Positions 8,188-12,968 of a stretch of DNA of 14,234 bases are shown here, in pieces (position 1 is the stretch's first letter; the number at the start of each line of letters is the position of its first letter). A program made the position numbers and the translations under genes. This stretch comes from JABMPO01 sp964539785 (GTDB lineage Bacteria > Fidelibacterota > Marinisomatia > Marinisomatales > TCS56): the NCBI GenBank assembly GCA_964539785.1, contig CAZIJQ010000059.1, positions 1 through 14,234 on the forward strand. The letters run 5' to 3'. The notes under the pieces were generated by a model. The model was not told where the DNA came from and ran no database searches. It saw only the letters and a program-made list of their open reading frames with translations.

Positions 8188-8282
8188 GCTAGCAGAAAAG
8201 GCGCGAATGCCAATGTCATCAATATAAATGGAGTTAGCCAGCTTAAAACCCATTTTGCAATCCATTTTGTTTCTTGTTTCAT
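8184..8282 (-). CDS. Putative 32-residue single-pass membrane microprotein
   Basis: An ATG at 8282 (minus) opens 32 codons ending in TAA at 8184-8186, which overlaps the stop of the GNAT gene. The product has a short polar head (MKQETKW) then an almost entirely hydrophobic body including WLTPFILMTLAFAPFLLA, enough for one membrane helix. A GTGAGG Shine-Dalgarno lies at 8290-8295 with a seven-base spacer, and an exact TATAAT lies at 8304-8309 at a suitable distance for a short leader. A 270-base region without other genes lies upstream. No homologue is recognised; function unknown. It could be chance, but the ribosome binding site, promoter element and hydrophobicity agree. Confidence 0.5.
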   Translation of the reverse strand: MKQETKWIAKWVLSWLTPFILMTLAFAPFLLA

Positions 8283-8303
8283 TTTGATGCCTCACGAATT
8301 AAT

Positions 8304-8309
8304 ATTATA
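8304..8309 (-). promoter_or_regulatory. Candidate -10 element for the microprotein
   Basis: The minus strand reads exactly TATAAT here, placing a start of transcription near 8297 and the Shine-Dalgarno at the very start of the message. No convincing -35 hexamer is seen at 16-18 bases. Confidence 0.35.
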
Positions 8310-8435
8310 AACATATGACAGGCAGCCAATTGAAATGGTTGCCATGATAGTCAATATTCTTTTTGTGGTTGCTGTTCGTACTGGGTGTAAATATCAAAGA
8401 TAGTTGTTAAATAAGTTTTTAGTTGTATTATGGAC

Positions 8436-8486
8436 TCATTTTAGGATAACAAATTCAAACCTTTTAGAATTTCGAAGCTAAAATGA
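8436..8486. repeat. Long interrupted inverted repeat (possible structured RNA)
   Basis: TCATTTTAG (8436-8444) pairs perfectly with CTAAAATGA (8478-8486). Inside, AAATTC (8451-8456) pairs with GAATTT (8467-8472). The two helices are separated by a near-symmetric 6/5 internal loop, and the terminal loop is ten bases. This is the only structure seen in the gene-free stretch 8310-8583. No terminator T-run follows. Confidence 0.5.
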
Positions 8487-8583
8487 TTAAAAAGCGCTGT
8501 CCCCATAGTTGATCAAACTTGGAAAAAAGTACAGGAAATATCCCAATAAATCTCAACGCAGGCAGGTTAATAATATAAAAAAC

Positions 8584-8714
8584 GATTGTTGTCATGCTGA
8601 ACGAAGTGAAGCATCTTAAACAAATGATAGCTGAATATAAAATGTTTGAGATTCCTACCTTCGTTTCACTATGGTAGGTATACTTCTTCCGATAAATCGG
8701 AATCAGAATGACAG
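8584..8714 (+). repeat. Palindromic interspersed repeat, copy A
   Basis: A 131-base element starting GATTGTTGTCATGCTGA and ending TCAGAATGACAG, so its ends are imperfect inverted repeats (TGTCATGCTG against TGTCATTCTG). It contains two internal hairpins: CCTACC (8654-8659) with GGTAGG (8673-8678), and TTCCGAT (8687-8693) with ATCGGAA (8696-8702). It differs from copy B by about eight substitutions and one indel by eye (roughly 93% identity). The family GTCAT-CTGA-GAAGTGAAG is widespread between genes in FCB-type genomes. Confidence 0.9.
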
Positions 8715-8740
8715 GGTGTTAGTGGATATTGTTAAGTAAT

Positions 8741-8821
8741 GGCGACAAAGAATTCTTATTTAGAAACAGATCTGAATATCCAAAATGGGATGATTTGCAA
8801 GTGAATAGCTTAAAAAAATGA
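8741..8821 (+). pseudogene. 3' remnant of a GIY-YIG nuclease gene
   Basis: Between repeats A and B lies a short frame coding SEYPKWDDLQ, matching the C-terminal SENPKWDDLAG of the intact GIY-YIG gene 450 bases downstream; the DNA is nearly identical over ATCCAAAATGGGATGA. The frame continues upstream as KEFLFRNR, also resembling the family's C-terminal KKxxLI segment. The remainder of the gene, including the GIY-YIG catalytic part, is absent. This marks an earlier copy destroyed by deletion or repeat recombination. Confidence 0.65.
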
Positions 8822-8949
8822 TTGTTGTCATGCTGAATGAAGTGAAGCATCCCAGACAAATAATAGCTGAATATAAAATGTTTGAGATTCCTACCTATGT
8901 TTAACTATGGTAGGTATACTTCTTCCGATAATCGGAATCAGAATGACAG
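8820..8949 (+). repeat. Palindromic interspersed repeat, copy B
   Basis: Near-identical to copy A (130 bases), same orientation, with the same inverted ends and hairpins: CCTACC (8890-8895) with GGTAGG (8909-8914), and TTCCGAT with ATCGGAA. It lies 30 bases upstream of the intact GIY-YIG gene, so it may carry or shape that gene's leader. Both A and B are preceded by a similar A-run, suggesting the repeated unit extends slightly upstream. Confidence 0.9.
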
Positions 8950-8979
8950 AGGTGAATGTAAATTGAGCTTAGGAATTAT

Positions 8980-9270
8980 ATGGAAAATACATATTCTGTT
9001 TACATAATGGCCTCAGAATCACGAGTAATATATACAGGTGTAACGAATGATTTATATCGCCGAGTTTGGGAGCATAAACAGAAATTGTCAGGAGGATTCA
9101 GCTCTAGGTATAATACCTTCAAATTGGTTTATTATGAGGAAACGGACGATATAGGGGCAGCGATTGCCTATGAGAAAAAAATCAAAGGTTGGCTGCGAAA
9201 AAAGAAAATCCAATTGATCGAATCTGAAAATCCAAAATGGGATGACCTGGCAGGTGAATGGTACAAATAA
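8980..9270 (+). CDS. Small single-domain GIY-YIG endonuclease
   Basis: A 96-residue stand-alone GIY-YIG domain (COG2827/YhbQ-like, related to the UvrC N-terminal domain). The VYIM and YTGV halves of the signature are at residues 7-20; the conserved Arg region DLYRRVWEHK and the metal-binding Glu region AYEKKIKGW follow, and the protein ends IESENPKWDDL. The family cleaves DNA, and its relatives are homing or repair nucleases. The start is ATG 8980 with AGGA at 8971-8974. It is enclosed by repeats B and C, and a 3' fragment of a sister gene lies between A and B. This setting suggests association with repeat spread; the domain call is firm, the role is inference. Confidence 0.92.
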   Translation: MENTYSVYIMASESRVIYTGVTNDLYRRVWEHKQKLSGGFSSRYNTFKLVYYEETDDIGAAIAYEKKIKGWLRKKKIQLIESENPKWDDLAGEWYK

Positions 9271-9277
9271 ACCCTTG

Positions 9278-9383
9278 CTGTCATTCAGAGTGTATTGAAG
9301 AATCTCTGGCGTTGGTCTTTCAAATTAACTGGAGTCTGAGATTCTTCGTCATCCCACTGAAGTGGAAATCCTCAGAATGACAG
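9278..9383 (+). repeat. Palindromic interspersed repeat, copy C (diverged)
   Basis: Starts CTGTCATTCAGA and ends CTCAGAATGACAG, again inverted ends. The internal arms GAAGAATCTC (9297-9306) and GAGATTCTTC (9338-9347) are perfectly complementary over ten bases, so the whole element can fold on itself. It begins eight bases after the GIY-YIG stop and may serve as its 3' structure. The interior is unlike copies A and B. Confidence 0.85.
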
Positions 9384-9533
9384 CTTGGATATTGGTTGCC
9401 ATATTATTTCTGTTGTCATACTGAGCGGAGCGAAGTATCTCAGACAAATGTTGGGTGAATGAAAAATGTTTAAGATTCATCTTCACTTTGCTCATTAGAA
9501 TGATAGCTTGGATATTGGTTGCCGCAATAACTC
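9384..9533 (+). repeat. 123-base direct repeat period including copy D
   Basis: The sequence CTTGGATATTGGTTGCC occurs at 9384-9400 and again at 9507-9523, and in both places is followed within a few bases by CTGTTGTCAT, the start of repeats D (9411) and E (9534). The spacing is 123 bases for both the linker and the repeat start, so a repeat-plus-linker unit has been tandemly duplicated. Copy D runs 9411-9506 and ends TTAGAATGATAG, a slightly decayed right end. Confidence 0.8.
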
Positions 9534-9640
9534 TGTTGTCATGCTGAACGAAGTGAAGCATCTCAGACAAATGTTGAGTTAATTTAATATGCTTGAGATT
9601 CCAGCCTTAATTTCGTTACGGCTGGTTTACTTCTTCTGAT
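9534..9640 (+). repeat. Palindromic interspersed repeat, copy E (right end lost)
   Basis: Starts TGTTGTCATGCTGAACGAAG like copy A, and keeps the hairpin position but with changed arms: CCAGCC (9601-9606) and GGCTGG (9620-9625). The right terminal GAATGACAG is missing; the element ends around TTACTTCTTCTGATATT, ten bases before the Shine-Dalgarno of the next gene. Confidence 0.8.
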
Positions 9641-9657
9641 ATTAAATAGGGAAATTG

Positions 9658-10335
9658 ATGATTGAGAATAAAACAGCATTAATAGTGGGTGCCACCGGTC
9701 TGACCGGTGGGTATTGTTTGCGAAATTTGCTGAAGGATGATCGCTATGAACGGATAACAACTCTTACCAGAAATCCGATTCCCCATCAAAATCCGAAACT
9801 GCACACCATACAAATTGATTTTGATCAATTATCCAATGAAGCTGATTTATTTGCTGCCAATGATGTTTTTTGCTGTTTGGGTACTACCATTGCCAAAGCG
9901 GGTTCTCGCGCGGCATTTAGAAAAGTTGATTTTGGATATTCCCTTGCGATTGCTGAAAAAGCCTTATTGACCGGAGCCCATTCATTTTCATTGATCAGCT
10001 CCATGGGAGCAAACCCCAATTCACGGATATTCTACAGCCGGGTAAAGGGTGAGATTGAGTCGGCCATTTCTAATCTTGGTTATAATCTGGTTTTGATATA
10101 CCGCCCCTCATTATTGACCGGTGCTCGATCCGAAGTCAGGTTTGGAGAAAAAATCGGGGAAATTCTAATGGGTCTATTCAACCCTGTATTAATCGGGTCG
10201 TTGAAAAAATATCGATCAATTCCTGCTGAGACGGTGGCATTAGCCATGACTAATCAGGTAAATGTGGAATCGGCTGGCAGCCATATTTTTGAATCTGATA
10301 TAATTAGTAAATTGGCCCAGAGAATCAAGCAGTGA
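9658..10335 (+). CDS. NAD(P)-binding atypical SDR-family protein
   Basis: A 225-residue Rossmann-fold protein of the atypical short-chain dehydrogenase group (HTATIP2/TIP30-like, often annotated NAD(P)H-binding oxidoreductase). The cofactor motif GATGLTGG is at residues 11-18, a CCLGTT segment follows strand 4, and a YSRVK pair (Y126, K130) fits the SDR Tyr-x3-Lys pattern. The substrate is unknown. The ATG at 9658 has AGGGA (9648-9652) five bases upstream; an in-frame TTG precedes it by one codon and is less likely. The leader abuts repeat E, so this gene's promoter or leader may derive from the repeat. Confidence 0.85.
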   Translation: MIENKTALIVGATGLTGGYCLRNLLKDDRYERITTLTRNPIPHQNPKLHTIQIDFDQLSNEADLFAANDVFCCLGTTIAKAGSRAAFRKVDFGYSLAIAEKALLTGAHSFSLISSMGANPNSRIFYSRVKGEIESAISNLGYNLVLIYRPSLLTGARSEVRFGEKIGEILMGLFNPVLIGSLKKYRSIPAETVALAMTNQVNVESAGSHIFESDIISKLAQRIKQ

Positions 10336-10349
10336 GATTTTTTTAGGTG

Positions 10350-10370
10350 TGCGGTTTTACCGCATTTGTT
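10350..10370 (+). terminator. Weak intrinsic terminator after the SDR gene
   Basis: TGCGGT (10350-10355) and ACCGCA (10359-10364) form a six-pair stem with a three-base TTT loop, followed by TTTGTT. The stem is short and the T-run broken, so termination would be partial. A second small stem, TTACC/GGTAA (10375-10390), follows. Confidence 0.45.
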
Positions 10371-10446
10371 AGAGTTACCAGGGGTGGTAATTGGAATCCA
10401 GTGCCAGCAACATCAGGATCTAATGTTGACACCGTGAATAATATAT

Positions 10447-10974
10447 TTAGACCCGACTGGTAAACAGAGTTACTATTACGCTGGTGAAAATACCAACTAT
10501 AAAAGCGGTATAGGCCAGTCGAATAAATTTGTATTTCTTAGCGGCCAGAAAATGGCCCAGAGTATAAATTTCTTTAGTCATTGCCTGGTAGGTCTTTGAC
10601 GAATCATTCAATGTGGTTTCCATTTCAGATTCAAAACTGGAATAGTCCATTTTAATAAAATCGCCAAAAAATAAAAAATTGAATCCAGGGTTTTTAATGT
10701 TTACCGAACCGCTTTTTTTAGTGAAAATTGGTAATTTGGGCATAACTGCGTAGGTCGATAGAATGATAGTTATGAGGCAGAATCCAATCAGAATTAAAGC
10801 GCCGTATTTCAGGCTGGAAGTCATGATGTGGGGGACGGTGAGTGTAATCAGTACCGAAGATATTGTTAACAGCATATTCGCTTTGGAATCAGCCATGAAG
10901 CTGAGCTGAACATGGTGATTCCGGGTTTGCTTAAGCATGTGATCCAAATGGGATCCGGGTTGTTTTACTTCCAT
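10447..10974 (-). CDS. PycTM-like (DUF5706) membrane protein
   Basis: A 175-residue protein with an N-terminal amphipathic segment QTRNHHVQLSFMADSKANML (residues 16-35), the hallmark of the DUF5706 family, renamed PycTM for the transmembrane effector of Pycsar anti-phage systems. Hydrophobic segments lie near residues 35-50, 56-77 and 153-171. In Pycsar, a cyclic UMP or CMP made by a PycC cyclase activates such effectors to disrupt the membrane. No cyclase gene is visible in this window, and the gene stands alone on the minus strand between two plus-strand units, so a housekeeping role is equally possible. The ATG at 10974 is preceded by ACAGGA at a suitable distance. Family call good, function open. 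Confidence 0.78.
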   Translation of the reverse strand: MEVKQPGSHLDHMLKQTRNHHVQLSFMADSKANMLLTISSVLITLTVPHIMTSSLKYGALILIGFCLITIILSTYAVMPKLPIFTKKSGSVNIKNPGFNFLFFGDFIKMDYSSFESEMETTLNDSSKTYQAMTKEIYTLGHFLAAKKYKFIRLAYTAFIVGIFTSVIVTLFTSRV

Positions 10975-11058
10975 TAAAAAGTCCTGTTATCCATTTCTAT
11001 GACAATTCAAAGCCTTGCCTGGTTAGTGATTTCCAACAATAATTTACGCATTAATCCA

Positions 11059-11088
11059 TTGACATAATATTTTCATTTCAACTAACAT
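11059..11088 (+). promoter_or_regulatory. Candidate promoter for the Dabb/zinc-ribbon unit
   Basis: A perfect TTGACA (11059-11064) is followed after 18 bases by TAACAT (11083-11088), a 4/6 match to TATAAT. Transcription would begin near 11095, leaving a leader of about 50 bases before the ATG at 11148. Confidence 0.4.
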
Positions 11089-11147
11089 TAGCGAATAAAA
11101 ATTTTGGTCAGTAACCATATATTTACTGTACGAAATGCAAGAAAAAA

Positions 11148-11441
11148 ATGATTAAACATATTGTGATGATGCGGTTACGGGATGGTATTGATCACGATTA
11201 TCATATAGCTGAGTTAAAGCGGCAATTGGAAGAATTAGCTGCTAAAATCGATCAGATTATCAAACTTGAAGTTGGTATTAATACAATCGATTCTCCCCGG
11301 GCCAGTGATTTGTTTCTATCTACCGAGTTTGCATCTTTGGAAGATTTGAATATTTATCGGGATCATCATGCCCACCAAATCGTTGTGAAATATGTTCAGG
11401 AAATCGTGGCTGAAGTCCGGGTTGTGGATTATCAATTATGA
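11148..11441 (+). CDS. Dabb (stress-responsive A/B barrel) domain protein
   Basis: A 97-residue single-domain protein matching the Dabb family (PF07876): it opens MIKHIVMMRLRDG, has the central helix ELKRQLEELAAKI, then LEVGIN, the strand DLFLSTEFASLEDL, and YRDHHAHQIV near residues 64-75. Such proteins form dimeric alpha/beta barrels; the biochemical role is usually unknown. No Shine-Dalgarno is evident before the ATG. The TGA stop overlaps the ATG of the next gene (ATGA at 11438-11441), so translation of the two is coupled. Confidence 0.88.
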   Translation: MIKHIVMMRLRDGIDHDYHIAELKRQLEELAAKIDQIIKLEVGINTIDSPRASDLFLSTEFASLEDLNIYRDHHAHQIVVKYVQEIVAEVRVVDYQL

Positions 11442-11650
11442 ATTATGATCTACTGGAAGTCAGAGGATCAATTGGTGAAAATTGGGACTGTAGTATCTGT
11501 TCGCAGGTGAATCCTCAATTCGCATTATTCTGTCAAAATAAAAAATGTAAATCAGTTCGGGGGGCCTGGTTATGTCCGGCGTGTGGCTACAAAGTTACTG
11601 CGGTGCAGGGGGTACTTTTACCAGATAAAATCGAAAATTGTCCTAATTGA
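11438..11650 (+). CDS. Small zinc-ribbon protein, possibly truncated by TGA at a ligand position
   Basis: A 70-residue Cys-rich protein of unknown function. Residues 16-37 read W-D-C-x2-C-x3-N-x6-C-x4-C, resembling a RanBP2-type zinc finger (the usual last spacing is C-x2-C). Residues 46-50 are CPACG, the first knuckle of a CPxCG zinc ribbon. The protein ends C68-P-N and stop; the TGA (11648-11650) stands exactly where the fourth cysteine of a second CPxCG knuckle would be, and the next codon is Gly. If TGA were read as an amino acid, the frame would run eight more codons in all, to TAA at 11672. Translation is coupled to the Dabb gene by an ATGA overlap. Confidence 0.72.
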   Translation: MNYDLLEVRGSIGENWDCSICSQVNPQFALFCQNKKCKSVRGAWLCPACGYKVTAVQGVLLPDKIENCPN

Positions 11651-11699
11651 GGCGAACGCAATAATAATAAATAATTCATTGGTTAAGCAGGAGGTTAAA

Positions 11700-11882
11700 T
11701 TGAAACGTTTATATCGAAATACAGCAGAAGCCAAGATAGCTGGTATCTGTGCCGGAATAGCAGATTATTTTGAAATAGACCCGGTTATCGTCAGATTGAT
11801 ATTTCTGATATCAATTTTCTGGGGCGGCGGCATTCTGGCATATATAGTTGCCTGGTTTATCGTTCCGGTAAAGCCAGAATAA
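11700..11882 (+). CDS. PspC-domain membrane protein
   Basis: A 60-residue protein consisting of just the PspC domain (PF04024): KIAGICAGIADYFEIDPVIV at residues 12-31 followed by one membrane helix (RLIFLISIFWGGGILAYIVAW) and a short tail. Relatives bind partners in phage-shock/envelope-stress response, but single-domain versions are common in this group and unassigned. The frame is open far upstream, but the TTG at 11700 is chosen because AGGAGG (11689-11694) lies five bases before it and the domain begins at once. The gene follows the zinc-ribbon gene by 49 bases and probably shares its transcript. Confidence 0.88.
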   Translation: MKRLYRNTAEAKIAGICAGIADYFEIDPVIVRLIFLISIFWGGGILAYIVAWFIVPVKPE

Positions 11883-11912
11883 AAAAACGCCCCGCTAAAA
11901 AACTACGGGGCG
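11881..11912 (-). terminator. Intrinsic terminator of the thioredoxin gene
   Basis: On the minus strand, CGCCCCG and CGGGGCG (plus positions 11906-11912 and 11888-11894) form a seven-pair GC-rich stem with an 11-base loop, followed by seven T (plus A-run 11881-11887). It lies 20 bases past the thioredoxin stop. On the plus strand the stem has no T-run after it, so it is weaker as a terminator for pspC. Confidence 0.88.
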
Positions 11913-11932
11913 CTAATGCGATCGATGATAAA

Positions 11933-12304
11933 TTAATTTTTTACTTCATCGGCAACTTTTAATACTTCGCTGATCACCTGCTTTAACTGATCTTTTTGCA
12001 AAGCACCGGCCGCCATTTGTGGTTTGTCATCATTTGGAATGAACAACATGCTGGGTATACTGCGAATACCAAACGCGCCTGCTAATTCTTGCTCAGCTTC
12101 CGTGTCAACCTTGTAAAAATGTACTTTATCGGAATACTCTTCAGCTAATTCCTCAATGATTGGAGACAGCATTTTACAGGGACCACACCAATCGGCATAA
12201 AAATCTATTATTGCCGGCAGATCGCCTTCGTATTTCCATTCCTTGTTGGTTTCATAATTGTAGACTTTTTCTAAAAAATCTTGTTTAGTGAGATGTTGTA
12301 CCAT
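11933..12304 (-). CDS. trxA: Thioredoxin
   Basis: A cytosolic disulfide reductase of 123 residues. The active site is WCGPCK (39-44), preceded by IIDFYADW, and the cis-proline is P84 (SIPSM). The segment between the N-terminal helix and the first core strand (YETNKEWKYEGDLP) is that of thioredoxins from Bacteroidota and allied phyla. The ATG at 12304 is chosen over one four codons upstream (12316) because GAGG (12311-12314) sits six bases before it. A TTGACA (plus 12341-12346) is the candidate -35. It is divergent from the OsmC gene, and a strong terminator follows the stop. Confidence 0.95.
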   Translation of the reverse strand: MVQHLTKQDFLEKVYNYETNKEWKYEGDLPAIIDFYADWCGPCKMLSPIIEELAEEYSDKVHFYKVDTEAEQELAGAFGIRSIPSMLFIPNDDKPQMAAGALQKDQLKQVISEVLKVADEVKN

Positions 12305-12340
12305 TTTTTTCCTCATTTAGTAATTCTTTTATTCTATAGA

Positions 12341-12361
12341 TGTCAAAACCACTAAGTGGTT
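12341..12361 (-). promoter_or_regulatory. Palindromic operator candidate next to a -35 hexamer
   Basis: AACCACT (12347-12353), a central A, and AGTGGTT (12355-12361) form a perfect 7-base inverted repeat. On the minus strand TTGACA (plus 12341-12346) follows it immediately, in the right place for the thioredoxin promoter; the -10 is unclear (TTACTA at 17 bases). Lying between two divergent redox genes, it could be bound by a dimeric regulator. Confidence 0.45.
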
Positions 12362-12436
12362 ACACTCACAGATCTATTTTAGGCTGTAACTTTCAATACC
12401 AGTGCTCATCACAGTATTAATTAAGGATAATTAGCT

Positions 12437-12826
12437 ATGAATATGGAAATAACTTTTCCCGGTGGAAAACAGGTAAATGCTGAGTACGAAGGCCAAATAA
12501 TTGCAACCGATCAACCAGTTAGTGATGGAGGAGATGGGTTGGCGCCGGAACCGTTTTCCCTGTTTCTAGCTTCGCTGGGGACTTGTGCCGGTATTTACGT
12601 CCTGGGATTCTGCCAGCAGCGTGGTATTGATACCACCGGACTCGAATTAACGCAGGAAATGCAGTTTAATCAAGCGAAGCATTTAATCACCAAAATTGAA
12701 TTAAAAATCAAGCTGCCGGAAAATTTTCCGGAAAAATATAAATCGGCAGTAATTAGATCTGCCAAACTGTGTACTGTAAAACGACATCTGGAATATCCGC
12801 CTGAATTTCTGGTAACCGCTGAATAG
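12437..12826 (+). CDS. OsmC-family protein
   Basis: A 129-residue OsmC/Ohr superfamily protein, likely a thiol-dependent peroxidase or related stress protein. The catalytic cysteine region ASLGTCAGIYVLGFC (C50, with C59 near it) and the second conserved cysteine KLCTVKRHL (C112) are present, with the family's GGDGLAPEPF segment before the first. It is closer to the short YhfA-like branch than to Ohr; the exact substrate cannot be told. The ATG at 12437 has AAGGA (12423-12427) nine bases before it; an ATG two codons later is possible. It is divergent from thioredoxin, which could supply reducing power (inference). Confidence 0.9.
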   Translation: MNMEITFPGGKQVNAEYEGQIIATDQPVSDGGDGLAPEPFSLFLASLGTCAGIYVLGFCQQRGIDTTGLELTQEMQFNQAKHLITKIELKIKLPENFPEKYKSAVIRSAKLCTVKRHLEYPPEFLVTAE

Positions 12827-12872
12827 AAAGTAAATTTTTTCTCTTTACGCCGCTCTGTAGTATAACGCTAAA

Positions 12873-12898
12873 GGTTGCAATGTAGGAGCGATGCAACC
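12873..12898. repeat. Hairpin between convergent genes
   Basis: GGTTGCA (12873-12879) and TGCAACC (12892-12898) form a perfect seven-pair stem with a 12-base loop in the 138-base gap between the OsmC and LOG genes. No T-run follows on either strand, so its role as terminator is doubtful. It may be part of a repeat with the element that follows. Confidence 0.5.
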
Positions 12899-12939
12899 AG
12901 ATAAAATAGTAACAATTAAGACTAATCTATTTGCAGGTC

Positions 12940-12968
12940 CGCCGTAGTCGTATGCGAAGGCGAATTAA
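12940..12968. repeat. Short interspersed repeat, copy 2
   Basis: Matches the 1523-1551 element at 24 of 29 positions (CGCCGTAG, variable centre, GCGAAGGCGAATTAA). It overlaps the stop codon of the LOG-family gene (12965-12967), so both copies seen in this window touch a coding sequence. Confidence 0.75.

Noticed and set aside
9349..9570. Minus-strand frame of 73 codons across repeats C-E
   Set aside because: It is made wholly of repeat sequence and repeats its own wording (SEMLHFVQHD, SEILRSAQYD); it is translated palindromic repeat, not a gene.
8580..9640. CRISPR array
   Set aside because: The repeats are about 100-130 bases, irregularly spaced and degenerate, with no short uniform repeats or spacers and no cas genes.
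11648..11674. Selenoprotein or stop-codon reassignment at the zinc-ribbon TGA
   Set aside because: Several other genes in the window end in TGA as a normal stop, and no convincing SECIS-like hairpin follows; kept only as an observation.
11583..11699. Longer version of the PspC protein starting at 11583
   Set aside because: It would overlap the zinc-ribbon gene and add 39 residues with no domain, while TTG 11700 has a near-perfect AGGAGG.
11888..11912. Terminator for pspC on the plus strand
   Set aside because: The stem has no T-run after it on the plus strand; the run of T is on the minus-strand side, fitting the thioredoxin gene.
12880..12898. REP element of the GTAGGAGCG type known from Pseudomonas
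   Set aside because: Only a short stretch (TGTAGGAGCGATGCAACC) looks similar and there is a single copy; likely coincidence.
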